Positions 8,166-16,577 of a stretch of 46,327 nucleotides of DNA are shown one piece after another. Each line of letters starts with the position of its first letter. Position 1 is the stretch's first letter. Below the pieces are notes generated by a model, which had not been told where the DNA came from, made no database searches, and saw only the letters and a list, made by a program, of their open reading frames with translations. A program made the translations under genes and the position numbers. Location of the stretch: the NCBI GenBank assembly GCA_015064395.1, contig SVSH01000003.1:1-46327 (forward strand), in the 5' to 3' direction. Source of the DNA: Oscillospiraceae bacterium. GTDB taxonomy: Bacteria > Bacillota > Clostridia > Oscillospirales > CAG-272.

Positions 8166-9209
8166 TCAATTATCATCGATAATTTCCTCGGGGTGGGACT
8201 TGCTTTTGCCCCTTTTTGTAGCTCCGGCCAACGGATTCATCTCCATAGCATTTTGCATATGCTCGTCACTGACGTGTGTGTAGATCTGTGTCGTGTTGAG
8301 CTGTTCGTGTCCTAGAATGTCCTTGAGCACGCGCACGTCAACCTTGCCCGACTGATACATCAGGGTGGCAGCTGTGTGGCGGAGTTTGTGGACGGAATAG
8401 TGCTTGGCCTCCAGACCTGCCATAGCAAGATATTTGTAAACGATATGCTGTACCGTTTTGACGCTGATGCATTCGTCGCGGTTGGACAAAAACAGCGCCT
8501 TGGTGGTCACGTTGGCATATTTAGGACCGGTGCGCTCTTGCAGGAGTGTAACCAAAACGTCACGGCACGCGGAGTTGAGGTAGATGATCCTTTCTTTGTT
8601 TCCTTTACCGACCACGCGCATGGAACGAAGCTCGGGATCAAGATCGCTGAGTTTGATGCCTACCAGCTCGGACACACGCATGCCGCAGTTGAGAAACAGT
8701 GTCAGCATCGCATAGTCACGTATGCGATTTTTGGAGGCGGTATCGTTCTTTACGCACTCCAAAAGAGCCAGGCTTTCCTCGAGTGTCAAAAATTTGGGCA
8801 ACGCCTTTTTTGACTTGGGTGACTCGATATTCTGGGCCGGGTTGGTCTCCAAATAATTGCGCTTGTTGACCAAATACTTGTACAGTCCCTTGATGGAAGA
8901 CAGCTTTCGTGCCTTAGCCGCCGATTGATTCCCGCGGATATTGCCCGTATACATCAGAAACTCGTAGATCTGCGAAGTGGTAATGCGGGAAAGATAGGGA
9001 AGGTCGACAACGCTGATATCAATCTCCGTAAATTCCTCCGACTCGGGTGAAATACGGCGCTCTTTCGCAATCAAAAAACGGAAGAAGGTGCGCAGATCCA
9101 ATAGATACTCGTCAACGGTTTTGGCCGAACAGCCTTGAATTCCCAGCTTGTATGCGGCGAACTCTCGAACAATCTCGGAAAATTCCTCGGTGGATATTTC
9201 GTATGGCAT
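8166..9209 (-). CDS. Xer-type tyrosine recombinase
   Basis: A 347-residue site-specific recombinase. It has an N-terminal SAM-like core-binding domain (about 10-130) and a C-terminal catalytic domain with all active residues: R178 (CGMRVSELV), K202/K205 (GKGNKERI), H274-x-x-R277 (HKLRHTAAT), H301 (LGHEQ) and nucleophile Y310 (TTQIYTH). Length and architecture fit chromosomal XerC/XerD, and it is not next to phage or integrative-element genes, so a role in dimer resolution is plausible; which Xer it is cannot be told. It starts at ATG 9209 after AAAGGAGGG. The tail (after about 325) is short and basic. Confidence 0.88.
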   Translation of the reverse strand: MPYEISTEEFSEIVREFAAYKLGIQGCSAKTVDEYLLDLRTFFRFLIAKERRISPESEEFTEIDISVVDLPYLSRITTSQIYEFLMYTGNIRGNQSAAKARKLSSIKGLYKYLVNKRNYLETNPAQNIESPKSKKALPKFLTLEESLALLECVKNDTASKNRIRDYAMLTLFLNCGMRVSELVGIKLSDLDPELRSMRVVGKGNKERIIYLNSACRDVLVTLLQERTGPKYANVTTKALFLSNRDECISVKTVQHIVYKYLAMAGLEAKHYSVHKLRHTAATLMYQSGKVDVRVLKDILGHEQLNTTQIYTHVSDEHMQNAMEMNPLAGATKRGKSKSHPEEIIDDN

Positions 9210-9242
9210 ACGCCCCCTCCTTTCCTTGCAATCGTATGATTT

Positions 9243-9271
9243 ATTATATCATAAACAGGTCAAATTTTCAA
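9243..9271 (-). promoter_or_regulatory. Sigma-A promoter of the recombinase gene
   Basis: Reading leftward, TTGAAA (9271-9266), 17 bases, TATAAT (9248-9243), with a TGA extended -10. It lies 34 bases upstream of the recombinase start codon. Confidence 0.75.
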
Positions 9272-9322
9272 GAGTTCTTGATATTTTAGTGGATAAAGTG
9301 TAAACAATTTGCTAATAAGGTT

Positions 9323-9351
9323 GAAATAGGGGGAACTTTTATATATAATAT
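9323..9351 (+). promoter_or_regulatory. Sigma-A promoter of the 9388 gene
   Basis: TTGAAA (9323-9328), 17 bases, TATAAT (9346-9351). Its -10 lies inside an imperfect palindrome, AACTTTTA (9336-9343) facing TAACAGTT (9357-9364). Confidence 0.75.
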
Positions 9352-9387
9352 CGGTAACAGTTATGAAGTTTTCCTATTGAGGTATAT

Positions 9388-9966
9388 ATGTTAAAGTTTT
9401 TGAAAGAGCATTCCTATGATGCAGTCAAGCTGTTCGTCACGCAGTGCGCCATATCCATTTTCGGATTGGTGTTGACGCTTGCCTGTGTTCTGGCAGAAAA
9501 CGATACGCTCAAAATCTTTTGCAGCGTGTTTGCTATTTTATTTTATTTGTTTTTGCTTTACACGTCCATGTGGGAAAAGGGAAGCAAGGATCACATTGGC
9601 GTAGAATACGGCCGCAAAGCGTACCAACCGCTTCTTGGTTTGAAGGTTTCTCTTCTCGCCAATAGTTTGAACCTGTTACTGGCGATACTTCTGACCATTG
9701 GTGCGATTGCTGCGGATGGCTCCGCTCTTGCCGCTATGGGGGATAATTGCCGTAGTATTGCCGTGTTGCTTCAGGGTATGTACACAGGACTCTTGTCTTT
9801 GCCTGGTGGCAGTGTAGAGTATCTCAACCAGCTGTGGTTCATGTACTGGCTGATTCCGCTGCCTGCCATGCTGATCTCGACACTGGGTTATTATTTCGGT
9901 GTTAAAAATATCAAATTCACTAAATTTTTTGATGCCAAGCCGCCCCGACAGGATGGGGAGTCTTAA
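9388..9966 (+). CDS. Hypothetical four-helix membrane protein
   Basis: A 192-residue protein of unknown function. Four hydrophobic segments are visible at about residues 14-36, 43-60, 85-107 and 152-175, with a short basic C-terminal tail. No conserved catalytic motif is seen. The start is ATG 9388 behind a weak GAGG. It has its own promoter and terminator, so it is a single-gene unit between the recombinase and clpC. Confidence 0.75.
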   Translation: MLKFLKEHSYDAVKLFVTQCAISIFGLVLTLACVLAENDTLKIFCSVFAILFYLFLLYTSMWEKGSKDHIGVEYGRKAYQPLLGLKVSLLANSLNLLLAILLTIGAIAADGSALAAMGDNCRSIAVLLQGMYTGLLSLPGGSVEYLNQLWFMYWLIPLPAMLISTLGYYFGVKNIKFTKFFDAKPPRQDGES

Positions 9967-9976
9967 TTCCATACAG

Positions 9977-10013
9977 AAGCAGAGGCCCTGTTTTACAAGG
10001 CCTCTGCTTTTTA
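9977..10013. terminator. Bidirectional terminator
   Basis: An 11-bp stem AAGCAGAGGCC/GGCCTCTGCTT (9977-9987 with 9999-10009) is followed by a T-rich run on the + strand. It lies between the 9388 gene and the converging clpC gene and probably stops both. Confidence 0.85.
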
Positions 10014-10018
10014 TCTTT

Positions 10019-12508
10019 TTATAAAACCGCACAGTTATCTTGCTTGGATCGGCCGACGGCTCGATCAATATGGCAACAGTATTCGTCCTCGCGCACTGCA
10101 ATGGTGACTCGATCTCCCGCGCCGAGATGTCCTCCCAAGATCTGATTTGCCAGTAGATTTTCGATCTTCTGCGTGACCTCACGACGCAACGGACGTGCCC
10201 CAAGGGCAGGATCTTGGGCGGCCTTAGCTAATTTTTGCACTACACAATCCTCCCAAGCCAGTTGAATATGCATTTTTTCCATGCGATCGCGGCATTTTTC
10301 AAGCATACGGCGAGCAATTTGTTGTAATTGTTCTGCGTTCAGCGCTGAAAACGTCAGGATAGCGTCCAGACGATTGAGAAATTCGGGACGGAAGGTCGCC
10401 TTTAATTCTTCGTTTCGATATTCACGGTCCAAAGTGGTGCGAGAGTCTTGCTCTGACGCAGTCGAGAAGCCCGGCAAATGTCCCTTTTTTCTGGATCGAC
10501 TGCCAACGTTCGATGTCAGGATCAGGACGGTGTTGCGAAAATCCACGGTGCGTCCCTGTGAGTCGGTCAAAAAGCCGTCCTCCAGTATCTGCAACAACAG
10601 ATTGTATACGTCGGGGTGCGCCTTTTCTATTTCGTCCAGCAGCACGACGGAGTAGGGACGCCTGCGTATCTTTTCGGTCAGCTGTCCCCCTTGCTCAAAG
10701 CCGACGTAGCCGGGCGGGGAACCGATCATGCGTGAGACGCTGTGCTTTTCCATATATTCCGACATATCCAGGCGGATCAGCGCGCTTTCCGTACCGAAAA
10801 GCGTGGATGCCAGGGCAAGCGCGAGCTCCGTTTTCCCCACGCCGCTGGAGCCAAGAAAGAGAAAACTCCCGATGGGGCGCCCGGGGTCCTTCAGTCCTGT
10901 ACGACTGCGCCGGATGGCCTCTGCCAGTGTTTGCACTGCCTCGCTCTGACCGATCACCCGCTTTTCCAGCTCTTGTTCCAAGGAAAGTAGTCTTTGGCCT
11001 TCCTCATTCATCAATTCACTCACAGGAATTCCCGTCCATTGTGTCACCACCTCCGCAATATGGGAAGGTTCCAATACGGGCGCTTTTTCTGCTTCGACAT
11101 GCTGGTCATTCTCTCTGTACTGCGCGATTTGCTCTTCCAGATCCAAGCACTGATCCCTCAACGTTGCCGCTTTTTCAAAGTTTTGATCCAGGATGGCATC
11201 TTCCTTTTGTTGCTTAAGCTCATTCAGTCGTTGTTCCAACAACAGTTGTCCCTCAGGCTTTTGTAATCGGGTGATGCGCAAGCGAGAGGAAGCCTCATCT
11301 AAAAGGTCCAGCGCCTTATCGGGAAGAAAGCGATCAGGAAGATAGCGAACGGAAAGCTCAACCGCGCTTCTCAAGGCATCATCACTGATGCGGATATTGT
11401 GATGCTCCTCATACTTTTCGCGCAGGCCCATTAAGATCAGCACGGCTTCGGTGTGGTTAGGCTGTTGTACCATGATCGGCTGAAACCGTCGCTCCAAGGC
11501 CGCGTCCTTTTCGATATGGCGTCGGTATTCCGTAATGGTAGTGGCGCCAATGAGCTGGAGCTCGGAACGCGCCAGGGCGGGCTTGATGATATTGGCCGCG
11601 TCGATCGCGCCCTCGGCCGCCCCCGCGCCAACCAGCGTGTGGATCTCGTCAATGAACAAAATGTAATCGGGATTTTTAGACATTTCATTCAGCAGGTTTT
11701 TGAACCGTTCTTCAAATTCACCGCGGTATTTTGCACCGGCCAGCATGCCGGACAGATCAAGGGAGATCAGGCGTTTGTCCTTCAAATGTGCCGGGACGCG
11801 CCCGGATGCGATCATGTTGGCAAGGCCCTCAACCACGGCTGTTTTTCCCACGCCCGGCTCTCCGATCAGACAAGGGTTGTTTTTGGTACGACGGGACAAA
11901 ATTTGTATCAACCGTTCCACCTCTTCCTCGCGTCCGATCATGGGGTCCAAGCGCCCTTGAGCGGCGAGCTCCGTCATATCCCGACCATACGATGCCAGCG
12001 TCGGTGTCTTGTTGTTTTTTGAATCCGTGTCCTTGGCGCTTCGCGCGGTCATAACCGCCCCGTGGGCTTTTCCCGTTAACGTTAAAAAGCTTTGTACGTC
12101 ATTCCGCAGGTCTTCCACGGGGATTTGTAGCTGCTCCAATACGTGTACTGCCACGCAAGAGCGTTCGTTGAGCAATCCAAGCAACAGATGCTCGCTTCCG
12201 ATGCGTGTCTGTCCCGCCTTCATGGCCTCGACGGCCGCACCTTCGATGATCTTACGAACGCGTGGGGTCATATCAGCAGGAGATAGTGCTGTTCTTGTGC
12301 CCACGCCGGTATTTTCCGCTACGACCGCTCGGACAGCATCCCGTCTGACCTCCCGCGCCTCCAGCATTTTCGTTGAGATCGCATCCTCCACTCCGCAAAG
12401 GGCAATGAGCAGGTGCTCCGAACCAATGTACGTATGTCCCAACTCCCTTGCATTTTCCAAGGCGAGATTCAATACTGCTTCCGCCTTCGGGGTCAAATGA
12501 TTGATCAT
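10019..12508 (-). CDS. clpC: ATP-dependent Clp protease ATPase subunit ClpC
   Basis: An 829-residue class I Clp/HSP100 unfoldase that would feed substrates to ClpP. Domains in order: two Clp-N repeats (about 1-145), AAA-1 with Walker A GEPGVGKT (216-223) and Walker B ILFIDE (283-288), a short UVR-type middle domain (about 425-460), which separates ClpC from ClpB, AAA-2 with GSSGVGKT (553-560) and VVLLDE (621-626), then the D2 small domain. The ClpP-docking loop reads HLPGFS (677-682), where a hydrophobic-G-F tripeptide is usual. ATG 12508 is chosen for the ClpN start and AAAGGTGG upstream. There is no ctsR-mcsA-mcsB neighbourhood; it follows spore-type genes by 90 bases without a clear terminator. 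Confidence 0.93.
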   Translation of the reverse strand: MINHLTPKAEAVLNLALENARELGHTYIGSEHLLIALCGVEDAISTKMLEAREVRRDAVRAVVAENTGVGTRTALSPADMTPRVRKIIEGAAVEAMKAGQTRIGSEHLLLGLLNERSCVAVHVLEQLQIPVEDLRNDVQSFLTLTGKAHGAVMTARSAKDTDSKNNKTPTLASYGRDMTELAAQGRLDPMIGREEEVERLIQILSRRTKNNPCLIGEPGVGKTAVVEGLANMIASGRVPAHLKDKRLISLDLSGMLAGAKYRGEFEERFKNLLNEMSKNPDYILFIDEIHTLVGAGAAEGAIDAANIIKPALARSELQLIGATTITEYRRHIEKDAALERRFQPIMVQQPNHTEAVLILMGLREKYEEHHNIRISDDALRSAVELSVRYLPDRFLPDKALDLLDEASSRLRITRLQKPEGQLLLEQRLNELKQQKEDAILDQNFEKAATLRDQCLDLEEQIAQYRENDQHVEAEKAPVLEPSHIAEVVTQWTGIPVSELMNEEGQRLLSLEQELEKRVIGQSEAVQTLAEAIRRSRTGLKDPGRPIGSFLFLGSSGVGKTELALALASTLFGTESALIRLDMSEYMEKHSVSRMIGSPPGYVGFEQGGQLTEKIRRRPYSVVLLDEIEKAHPDVYNLLLQILEDGFLTDSQGRTVDFRNTVLILTSNVGSRSRKKGHLPGFSTASEQDSRTTLDREYRNEELKATFRPEFLNRLDAILTFSALNAEQLQQIARRMLEKCRDRMEKMHIQLAWEDCVVQKLAKAAQDPALGARPLRREVTQKIENLLANQILGGHLGAGDRVTIAVREDEYCCHIDRAVGRSKQDNCAVL

Positions 12509-12598
12509 AGTAAGACGCCACCTTTCTTTTTGCGGGATCGCCCGCGCATTCCTTTCTATTTTAGACAATACAAAGGGGAGTTATGCTATCTTTGCGCT

Positions 12599-13132
12599 TT
12601 ATGATTCATCTCGGTCCCCAAGACGGGTATAGGCATCTGTCAAGGCGTTCCATGTGTTTAAGTCCACACGGTCGTTCTCGGGTAAGAAATGATGCCGCTG
12701 AAAGGCAAGGATGCCTTGCCTGGTTACTTGATCGTACCTTCCCGAACGGTCGTTTTGGGGAATATCGTCGTAGATCTGCCGCAGCTCATTGAGGATATAC
12801 TGGATGACTTCAACCAAAAAGTGCTCTTCATCCGGGTATACCGCGTCATCTGGGGTACGGTTGGGAAAAATATCAAATCCGAGGGGTCTTGTATTCCGCT
12901 CCACCGAGGCTAAATAATCCGCATAGAGACGGTTCCAGGTCGTGGCATCCGCACGTCCTGTGCTTTCCAAACCAATCATGCTTTGATATGCTCGGAGTGA
13001 ACGCTCCGTGGCGGTGTCAAAGATACCGTCCAGCGGCACCGTGGGAATCTCAGGGGAGTCAAAGGAGAGTTGACGAAGATACCGTTGAAGATTCAATATG
13101 ACTTGGCGCTCACGATTTGTCGTTTCTGGCAT
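12599..13132 (-). CDS. Two-repeat peptidoglycan-binding protein
   Basis: A 177-residue protein made of two PG_binding_1-like repeats. Repeat 1 (about 8-75) has the pattern LQRYLRQL ... DGIFDTATERSLRAYQ ... TGRADATTWNRLY. Repeat 2 (about 105-172) is more divergent but keeps GILAFQRHH and LNTWNALT. There is no signal peptide or membrane segment, so it would act in the cytosol or mother cell, for example on a forming spore. It starts at ATG 13132 after AAAGGAG and lies 15 bases after the larger PG-binding gene, in the same operon. Confidence 0.85.
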   Translation of the reverse strand: MPETTNRERQVILNLQRYLRQLSFDSPEIPTVPLDGIFDTATERSLRAYQSMIGLESTGRADATTWNRLYADYLASVERNTRPLGFDIFPNRTPDDAVYPDEEHFLVEVIQYILNELRQIYDDIPQNDRSGRYDQVTRQGILAFQRHHFLPENDRVDLNTWNALTDAYTRLGDRDES

Positions 13133-13147
13133 GGTATGCTCCTTTCC

Positions 13148-14554
13148 TTATGTGCCTACCTCGTAGCCGGGGTATTGGCCGTCGTTGACACGGCTACCGT
13201 TATAGAGATCGCTGTATAGATCGGTAATTGCCCCCCAGGTAATCGCCCCAACGACCCCGTTGGCAACGAGCCCGGATAGCATTTGAACGGCCATGACCGC
13301 TTCTTGGGTTCGATTGCCAAAATAGCCTGTCGGGTTCACCTCGGGAACCTCGGAGAAGGACTGTGCGATCACGTTCAGGTATTCCTGCAACACACGTACC
13401 ACTTCAGATTCTGATCCAAGACGCAAAAGATATCCGGGGTAGGGCAAGACGTTTCCTTCGGTATAACGGAAGGGAATGGTATCTATGATGCCCGCATACG
13501 CATTGTAAATCGCGTTCCAGGTCAGCTCTCCCACCACACCATCGGCCTCAAGACCAAACAGTCGTTGTGCGTCTCGTACCGCTTGCTCCGTAGACTCTCC
13601 GAATACACCGTCTATAGTCAGCGGCGGTATAGCGTCGTAGAAAGCAGAAAGATAGTTGAGAAAATATTGCAGATTGCTGACGCCGATGCCAGTTGATCCT
13701 AAACGCAAGACCTCGGGGAATTGCTTGGTGACCTCCTCGAGCGTGATCCCTTCGGAGTCCAATTCATTGAGTCGCTTGACACCGTTGTAAATGCGCTCAA
13801 TGGCGTACCAGGTGGCTCTGCCGATGACACCGTCGGGCGTCAGGTTAAAGATCTCCTGGAAGCGGCGAACGGCCGCCTCGGTGTCTTCCAGGAAAATACC
13901 GTCGGTACGCACGATTTTAGGAATCGATGGGTAGTTGTTGGAGATGCGATTTAAGCGAATCTGCGCCGTTCTCACGTCATCACTTGAGCTACCCAGCCGC
14001 AAAAGAACGGGCGGGACAGACGCATTGATGCTGCCAACGGGAACGTTTCGGACCAGCTCAAGGTTGTCCCCGTAATATCGCTGTAGAATATCAAACGGCC
14101 CCAGGTTCTGATTGGCAAGATCTACGCTCCCCCATTGGGATAGCCCTCCGGGGCAGGTCACGTTGATGCCGTCGCAATATTGCGCGAACAGAGGCTCAAC
14201 GCTCCCGGGGCGTCGAAGGTAAGAGTTGAAAATTTCAGAAACGATACGGTCGATGTTATCAAAAATGTCTCTTCCATTGACAAAATATTGGTCATAAGCC
14301 GTGGACGAGGTGATGTCAAAGGGATAGCCGCGCGAGCGATAAAATTCTGTATAAACACGATTAAGTGCGAAGGAAATTTGTGCGTAAATATTCGCCCGGA
14401 GTGCACTTTCCGGCCAAGTGGGATAGATCTCGCTGGAGGCTACGTTTTTGATGTAATCAATAAAGGGAAGCGTTACGTTGGGCGCATTGTCATCGTTGGG
14501 AGAGCCGAGATGGACGGTGATCTGATCGGGAATAAAGGGTATGTCTGCGTTCAT
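13148..14554 (-). CDS. SpoIID-like protein with three PG-binding repeats
   Basis: A 468-residue protein. The N-terminal domain (about 1-165) resembles the SpoIID/LytB fold: ALRANIYAQISFALNRVY (51-68) matches the family's alanine-rich helix, and CPGGLSQWGSVDLANQ (134-149) with ILQRYYGD (156-163) matches the C-terminal SpoIID block ending in YY. Three PG_binding_1 repeats follow at about 183-260, 281-357 and 373-452, each with LRLGS at its start and a GV(I/V)G..TW core. No signal peptide is visible. It is the middle gene of a three-gene leftward operon. The likely role is binding or remodelling peptidoglycan during sporulation; the location is inferred. Confidence 0.82.
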   Translation of the reverse strand: MNADIPFIPDQITVHLGSPNDDNAPNVTLPFIDYIKNVASSEIYPTWPESALRANIYAQISFALNRVYTEFYRSRGYPFDITSSTAYDQYFVNGRDIFDNIDRIVSEIFNSYLRRPGSVEPLFAQYCDGINVTCPGGLSQWGSVDLANQNLGPFDILQRYYGDNLELVRNVPVGSINASVPPVLLRLGSSSDDVRTAQIRLNRISNNYPSIPKIVRTDGIFLEDTEAAVRRFQEIFNLTPDGVIGRATWYAIERIYNGVKRLNELDSEGITLEEVTKQFPEVLRLGSTGIGVSNLQYFLNYLSAFYDAIPPLTIDGVFGESTEQAVRDAQRLFGLEADGVVGELTWNAIYNAYAGIIDTIPFRYTEGNVLPYPGYLLRLGSESEVVRVLQEYLNVIAQSFSEVPEVNPTGYFGNRTQEAVMAVQMLSGLVANGVVGAITWGAITDLYSDLYNGSRVNDGQYPGYEVGT

Positions 14555-14578
14555 AAGTGTCTCCTTTCTATGGAGAAT

Positions 14579-15037
14579 TTAGTTTTGGCGTGGCGCAGGA
14601 CGCAGGGCAGGATTTACGTTTTCGTCGAAATAAGTGTCGTCATCGGGAGCTCTATCCGGACTTCCGCTCTGTGACATAGGTGCAAGCATGGCCGGCTGGA
14701 TCGAGGTGATCCCTTCATAGACGGGAACGCCTGTGAAGAATTGCCGATAATAGCCGTCAGCCTCTACGTCTACGCTGTAGGTAGCGAACGGAAGAGAAGA
14801 ACCGGGAGACGTACTGTTGCTACGGGGCGGTGCCGGGAGCGAAATGCGCGGGCTGTTGCCGTCCCGATCCGTCCTGACGACGTTAATCACACCGCCGGGC
14901 GTACTGCTCGTTTGACTTCCCATCTCGTCGCGAACGGTTACCGTGGCGCCCATAAGAGGGATCGCGCCCAGTGCTGTGCTGACACGCACGAGTAAATATC
15001 CTGTTGCATCCATGCTGCTTTGTTCCAATGTATTCAT
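14579..15037 (-). CDS. Carboxypeptidase-regulatory-like domain protein
   Basis: A 152-residue protein with a beta-sandwich pattern typical of carboxypeptidase regulatory or PEGA-like domains (GYLLVRVSTALGAIPLMGAT, then GVINVVRTDRDG and YSVDVEADGYY), followed by a proline-rich, acidic tail. No signal peptide. ATG 15037 follows AAAGGAGG with 6-base spacing; an upstream in-frame extension is rejected because it overlaps the terminator. It is the first gene of the operon with the two PG-binding proteins, so it probably works with them at the spore surface or cortex. That is inference from context. Confidence 0.72.
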   Translation of the reverse strand: MNTLEQSSMDATGYLLVRVSTALGAIPLMGATVTVRDEMGSQTSSTPGGVINVVRTDRDGNSPRISLPAPPRSNSTSPGSSLPFATYSVDVEADGYYRQFFTGVPVYEGITSIQPAMLAPMSQSGSPDRAPDDDTYFDENVNPALRPAPRQN

Positions 15038-15067
15038 GACAAGTCCTCCTTTATATTGCTTTCTAAC

Positions 15068-15093
15068 AGCATATGCACCACGCATTTTCGTGT
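15068..15093 (-). promoter_or_regulatory. Possible mother-cell (SigE/SigK-like) promoter
   Basis: Reading leftward, CATATGCT (15075-15068) fits the SigE/SigK -10 pattern CATAnnnT, and AC lies 16 bases upstream as in SigK promoters. No sigma-A promoter of comparable quality is seen between the terminator and the gene. A short degenerate match, so weak by itself. Confidence 0.3.
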
Positions 15094-15101
15094 GAAACGG
15101 C

Positions 15102-15141
15102 AAAAAGGAAGCACTCACCGAGCGGTAAGTGCTTCCTTTTT
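15102..15141. terminator. Bidirectional terminator downstream of ribF
   Basis: A 19-bp stem with a single mismatch (15102-15120 with 15123-15141) ends in AAAAA and TTTTT on its arms. It separates ireB-ribF from the next leftward operon. Confidence 0.9.
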
Positions 15142-15150
15142 GTGTATCAA

Positions 15151-16113
15151 TTAGTGATGAAAATAACGGCGCGCCGTTTCAATATCCCGCGACACAGCCT
15201 GGCGAAGTTGATCGACAGAGTTAAAGTGAACCTCTCCTCTCAGCCGTTCCAAAAATTCAACGGTAACCATTTTTCCATAAACGTCCCGATCAAAATCCAA
15301 GAGGTGTGTTTCGCAGTTTTCGTCGGCATCCAGCTCCACCGTTGGGCGGGTGCCTACGTTGCTGATGCCTGCGATCCATTCACCGTCGATCCATACCCGC
15401 GTGATATACACACCACAGGCAGGGAGCATCTTATCCTTGGGAGGGCGTTGATTGATGGTAGGGAAGCCCAGCTTGTGCCCCATCTTTTTTCCGTGCGTAA
15501 CCGTAGAGGAAAGGGAGTAGGGTTGTCCGAGCAGCCGCGCCGCGACGGACACGTCGCCCGACGCAAGGAATGCACGGATCACGCTCGAGCTGATAACGGT
15601 TTCTTTTCCACCGATCGAAACGCAGTGAGGGGGGATGACGGATACGGCATCCGCACCCAACTGCTCCATCAACAAATCGGCATTGCCTGCGCCATATTGT
15701 CCAAAGCGATAGTTAAATCCGCAAACAACCGCTTTCGCATGACAAACCTCAAGCAATACTTGCTGAACGAAGGGGATGGGCGGCATATGCTGAAAGCTTG
15801 GAAAATCAGCGAGAATCGCGTACTCAATCCCACAATCAGCAAACAGGGCAAGCTTTTCCTCAATCGTGGAAAGATGCTTCTTTTGTGGGTTAGTAAGAAA
15901 ATCCGAGGACGGAGGATCAAAACAAAAAACGGCGCTATGAGCTCCCGCTGTGATGGCTCGCCGGGTAACGGCAGATAAAAGTGCACGGTGCGCGCAGTGC
16001 ACGCCATCAAAATTGCCAAGGGCGATCACGATCTCATCCGGCAAGATAGCAGCGGTCGGCCGTCCTGTTGAAAGGCTTAACACGCGAATAGCAAGTGAAT
16101 CGTTGAACAACAA
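15151..16113 (-). CDS. ribF: Bifunctional riboflavin kinase/FAD synthetase
   Basis: A 320-residue enzyme making FMN and FAD from riboflavin in the cytosol. The N-terminal nucleotidyltransferase domain has GNFDGVHCAH (33-42), where the usual HxGH has Ala for Gly, and later SSSVIRAFLASGD. The C-terminal flavokinase domain has the GFPTIN motif, NVGTRPTV and ETHLLDFDRDVYG. The start is placed at TTG 16113, since GGAGG lies 6 bases upstream and this gives the normal length. The ireB stop is one base away (TAAaTTG), which suggests translational coupling. Confidence 0.93.
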   Translation of the reverse strand: MLFNDSLAIRVLSLSTGRPTAAILPDEIVIALGNFDGVHCAHRALLSAVTRRAITAGAHSAVFCFDPPSSDFLTNPQKKHLSTIEEKLALFADCGIEYAILADFPSFQHMPPIPFVQQVLLEVCHAKAVVCGFNYRFGQYGAGNADLLMEQLGADAVSVIPPHCVSIGGKETVISSSVIRAFLASGDVSVAARLLGQPYSLSSTVTHGKKMGHKLGFPTINQRPPKDKMLPACGVYITRVWIDGEWIAGISNVGTRPTVELDADENCETHLLDFDRDVYGKMVTVEFLERLRGEVHFNSVDQLRQAVSRDIETARRYFHH

Positions 16114-16114
16114 T

Positions 16115-16375
16115 TTATGCCTCCGAATCGTCCTTGTGCTTTTGCTCAAAATAGAAGCGGACGATTTCGTTGAGCAATTCGTCTCTGTCCAGCTGACAGA
16201 TAACGGCACGGGCGTGATTGTAGTTGGTAATGTAGGTTGGATCCTCCGTCAAAAGATATCCCACGATCTGCATCACGGGGTTGTATCCTTTTTCGCGAAG
16301 GGCAAGATAAATGTCATTGAGCACCTGCTCGGGGCTCACGGCGTCGGTTGCGGGCGGTTTTTGAGATTGATTCAA
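16115..16375 (-). CDS. ireB: IreB family regulatory phosphoprotein
   Basis: An 86-residue protein of the IreB (formerly DUF965/YrzL) family. The hallmark LREKGYNPVMQIVGYLLTED followed by PTYITNYNHAR and RDELLNEIVRFYF is nearly unchanged. In Enterococcus, IreB is phosphorylated by the PASTA kinase IreK and restrains cephalosporin resistance. TTG 16375 is preferred because GAGGTG lies 6 bases upstream; GTG 16384 overlaps that site. It is the first gene of a two-gene unit with ribF, an arrangement different from the usual ruvX neighbourhood. Confidence 0.93.
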   Translation of the reverse strand: MNQSQKPPATDAVSPEQVLNDIYLALREKGYNPVMQIVGYLLTEDPTYITNYNHARAVICQLDRDELLNEIVRFYFEQKHKDDSEA

Positions 16376-16406
16376 AATTAGCACCTCACTTTGTCGTAGT
16401 ACGCTT

Positions 16407-16435
16407 ATTATAGCCTAAAAAAGAATAGAATGCAA
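16407..16435 (-). promoter_or_regulatory. Sigma-A promoter of ireB-ribF
   Basis: Reading leftward, TTGCAT (16435-16430), 17 bases, TATAAT (16412-16407), about 30 bases before the TTG start of ireB. Confidence 0.8.
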
Positions 16436-16506
16436 GGGATATGGAAAAAAATATGTCAGCTTTTGTTTTTTCAACTTCAATAAAGGGACAGATTATAGCA
16501 AAATGA

Positions 16507-16535
16507 TTGACAAATATACAAATAGATGGTACAAT
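16507..16535 (+). promoter_or_regulatory. Sigma-A promoter of the TerB-ATPase-helicase cassette
   Basis: TTGACA (16507-16512), 17 bases, TACAAT (16530-16535). The first gene of the cassette begins 42 bases further on. The divergent ireB promoter is 70-130 bases away. Confidence 0.82.
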
Positions 16536-16577
16536 ATATAGATACAGAAAAGAGAATTGCAGGGAAGGTGGAGCGGT

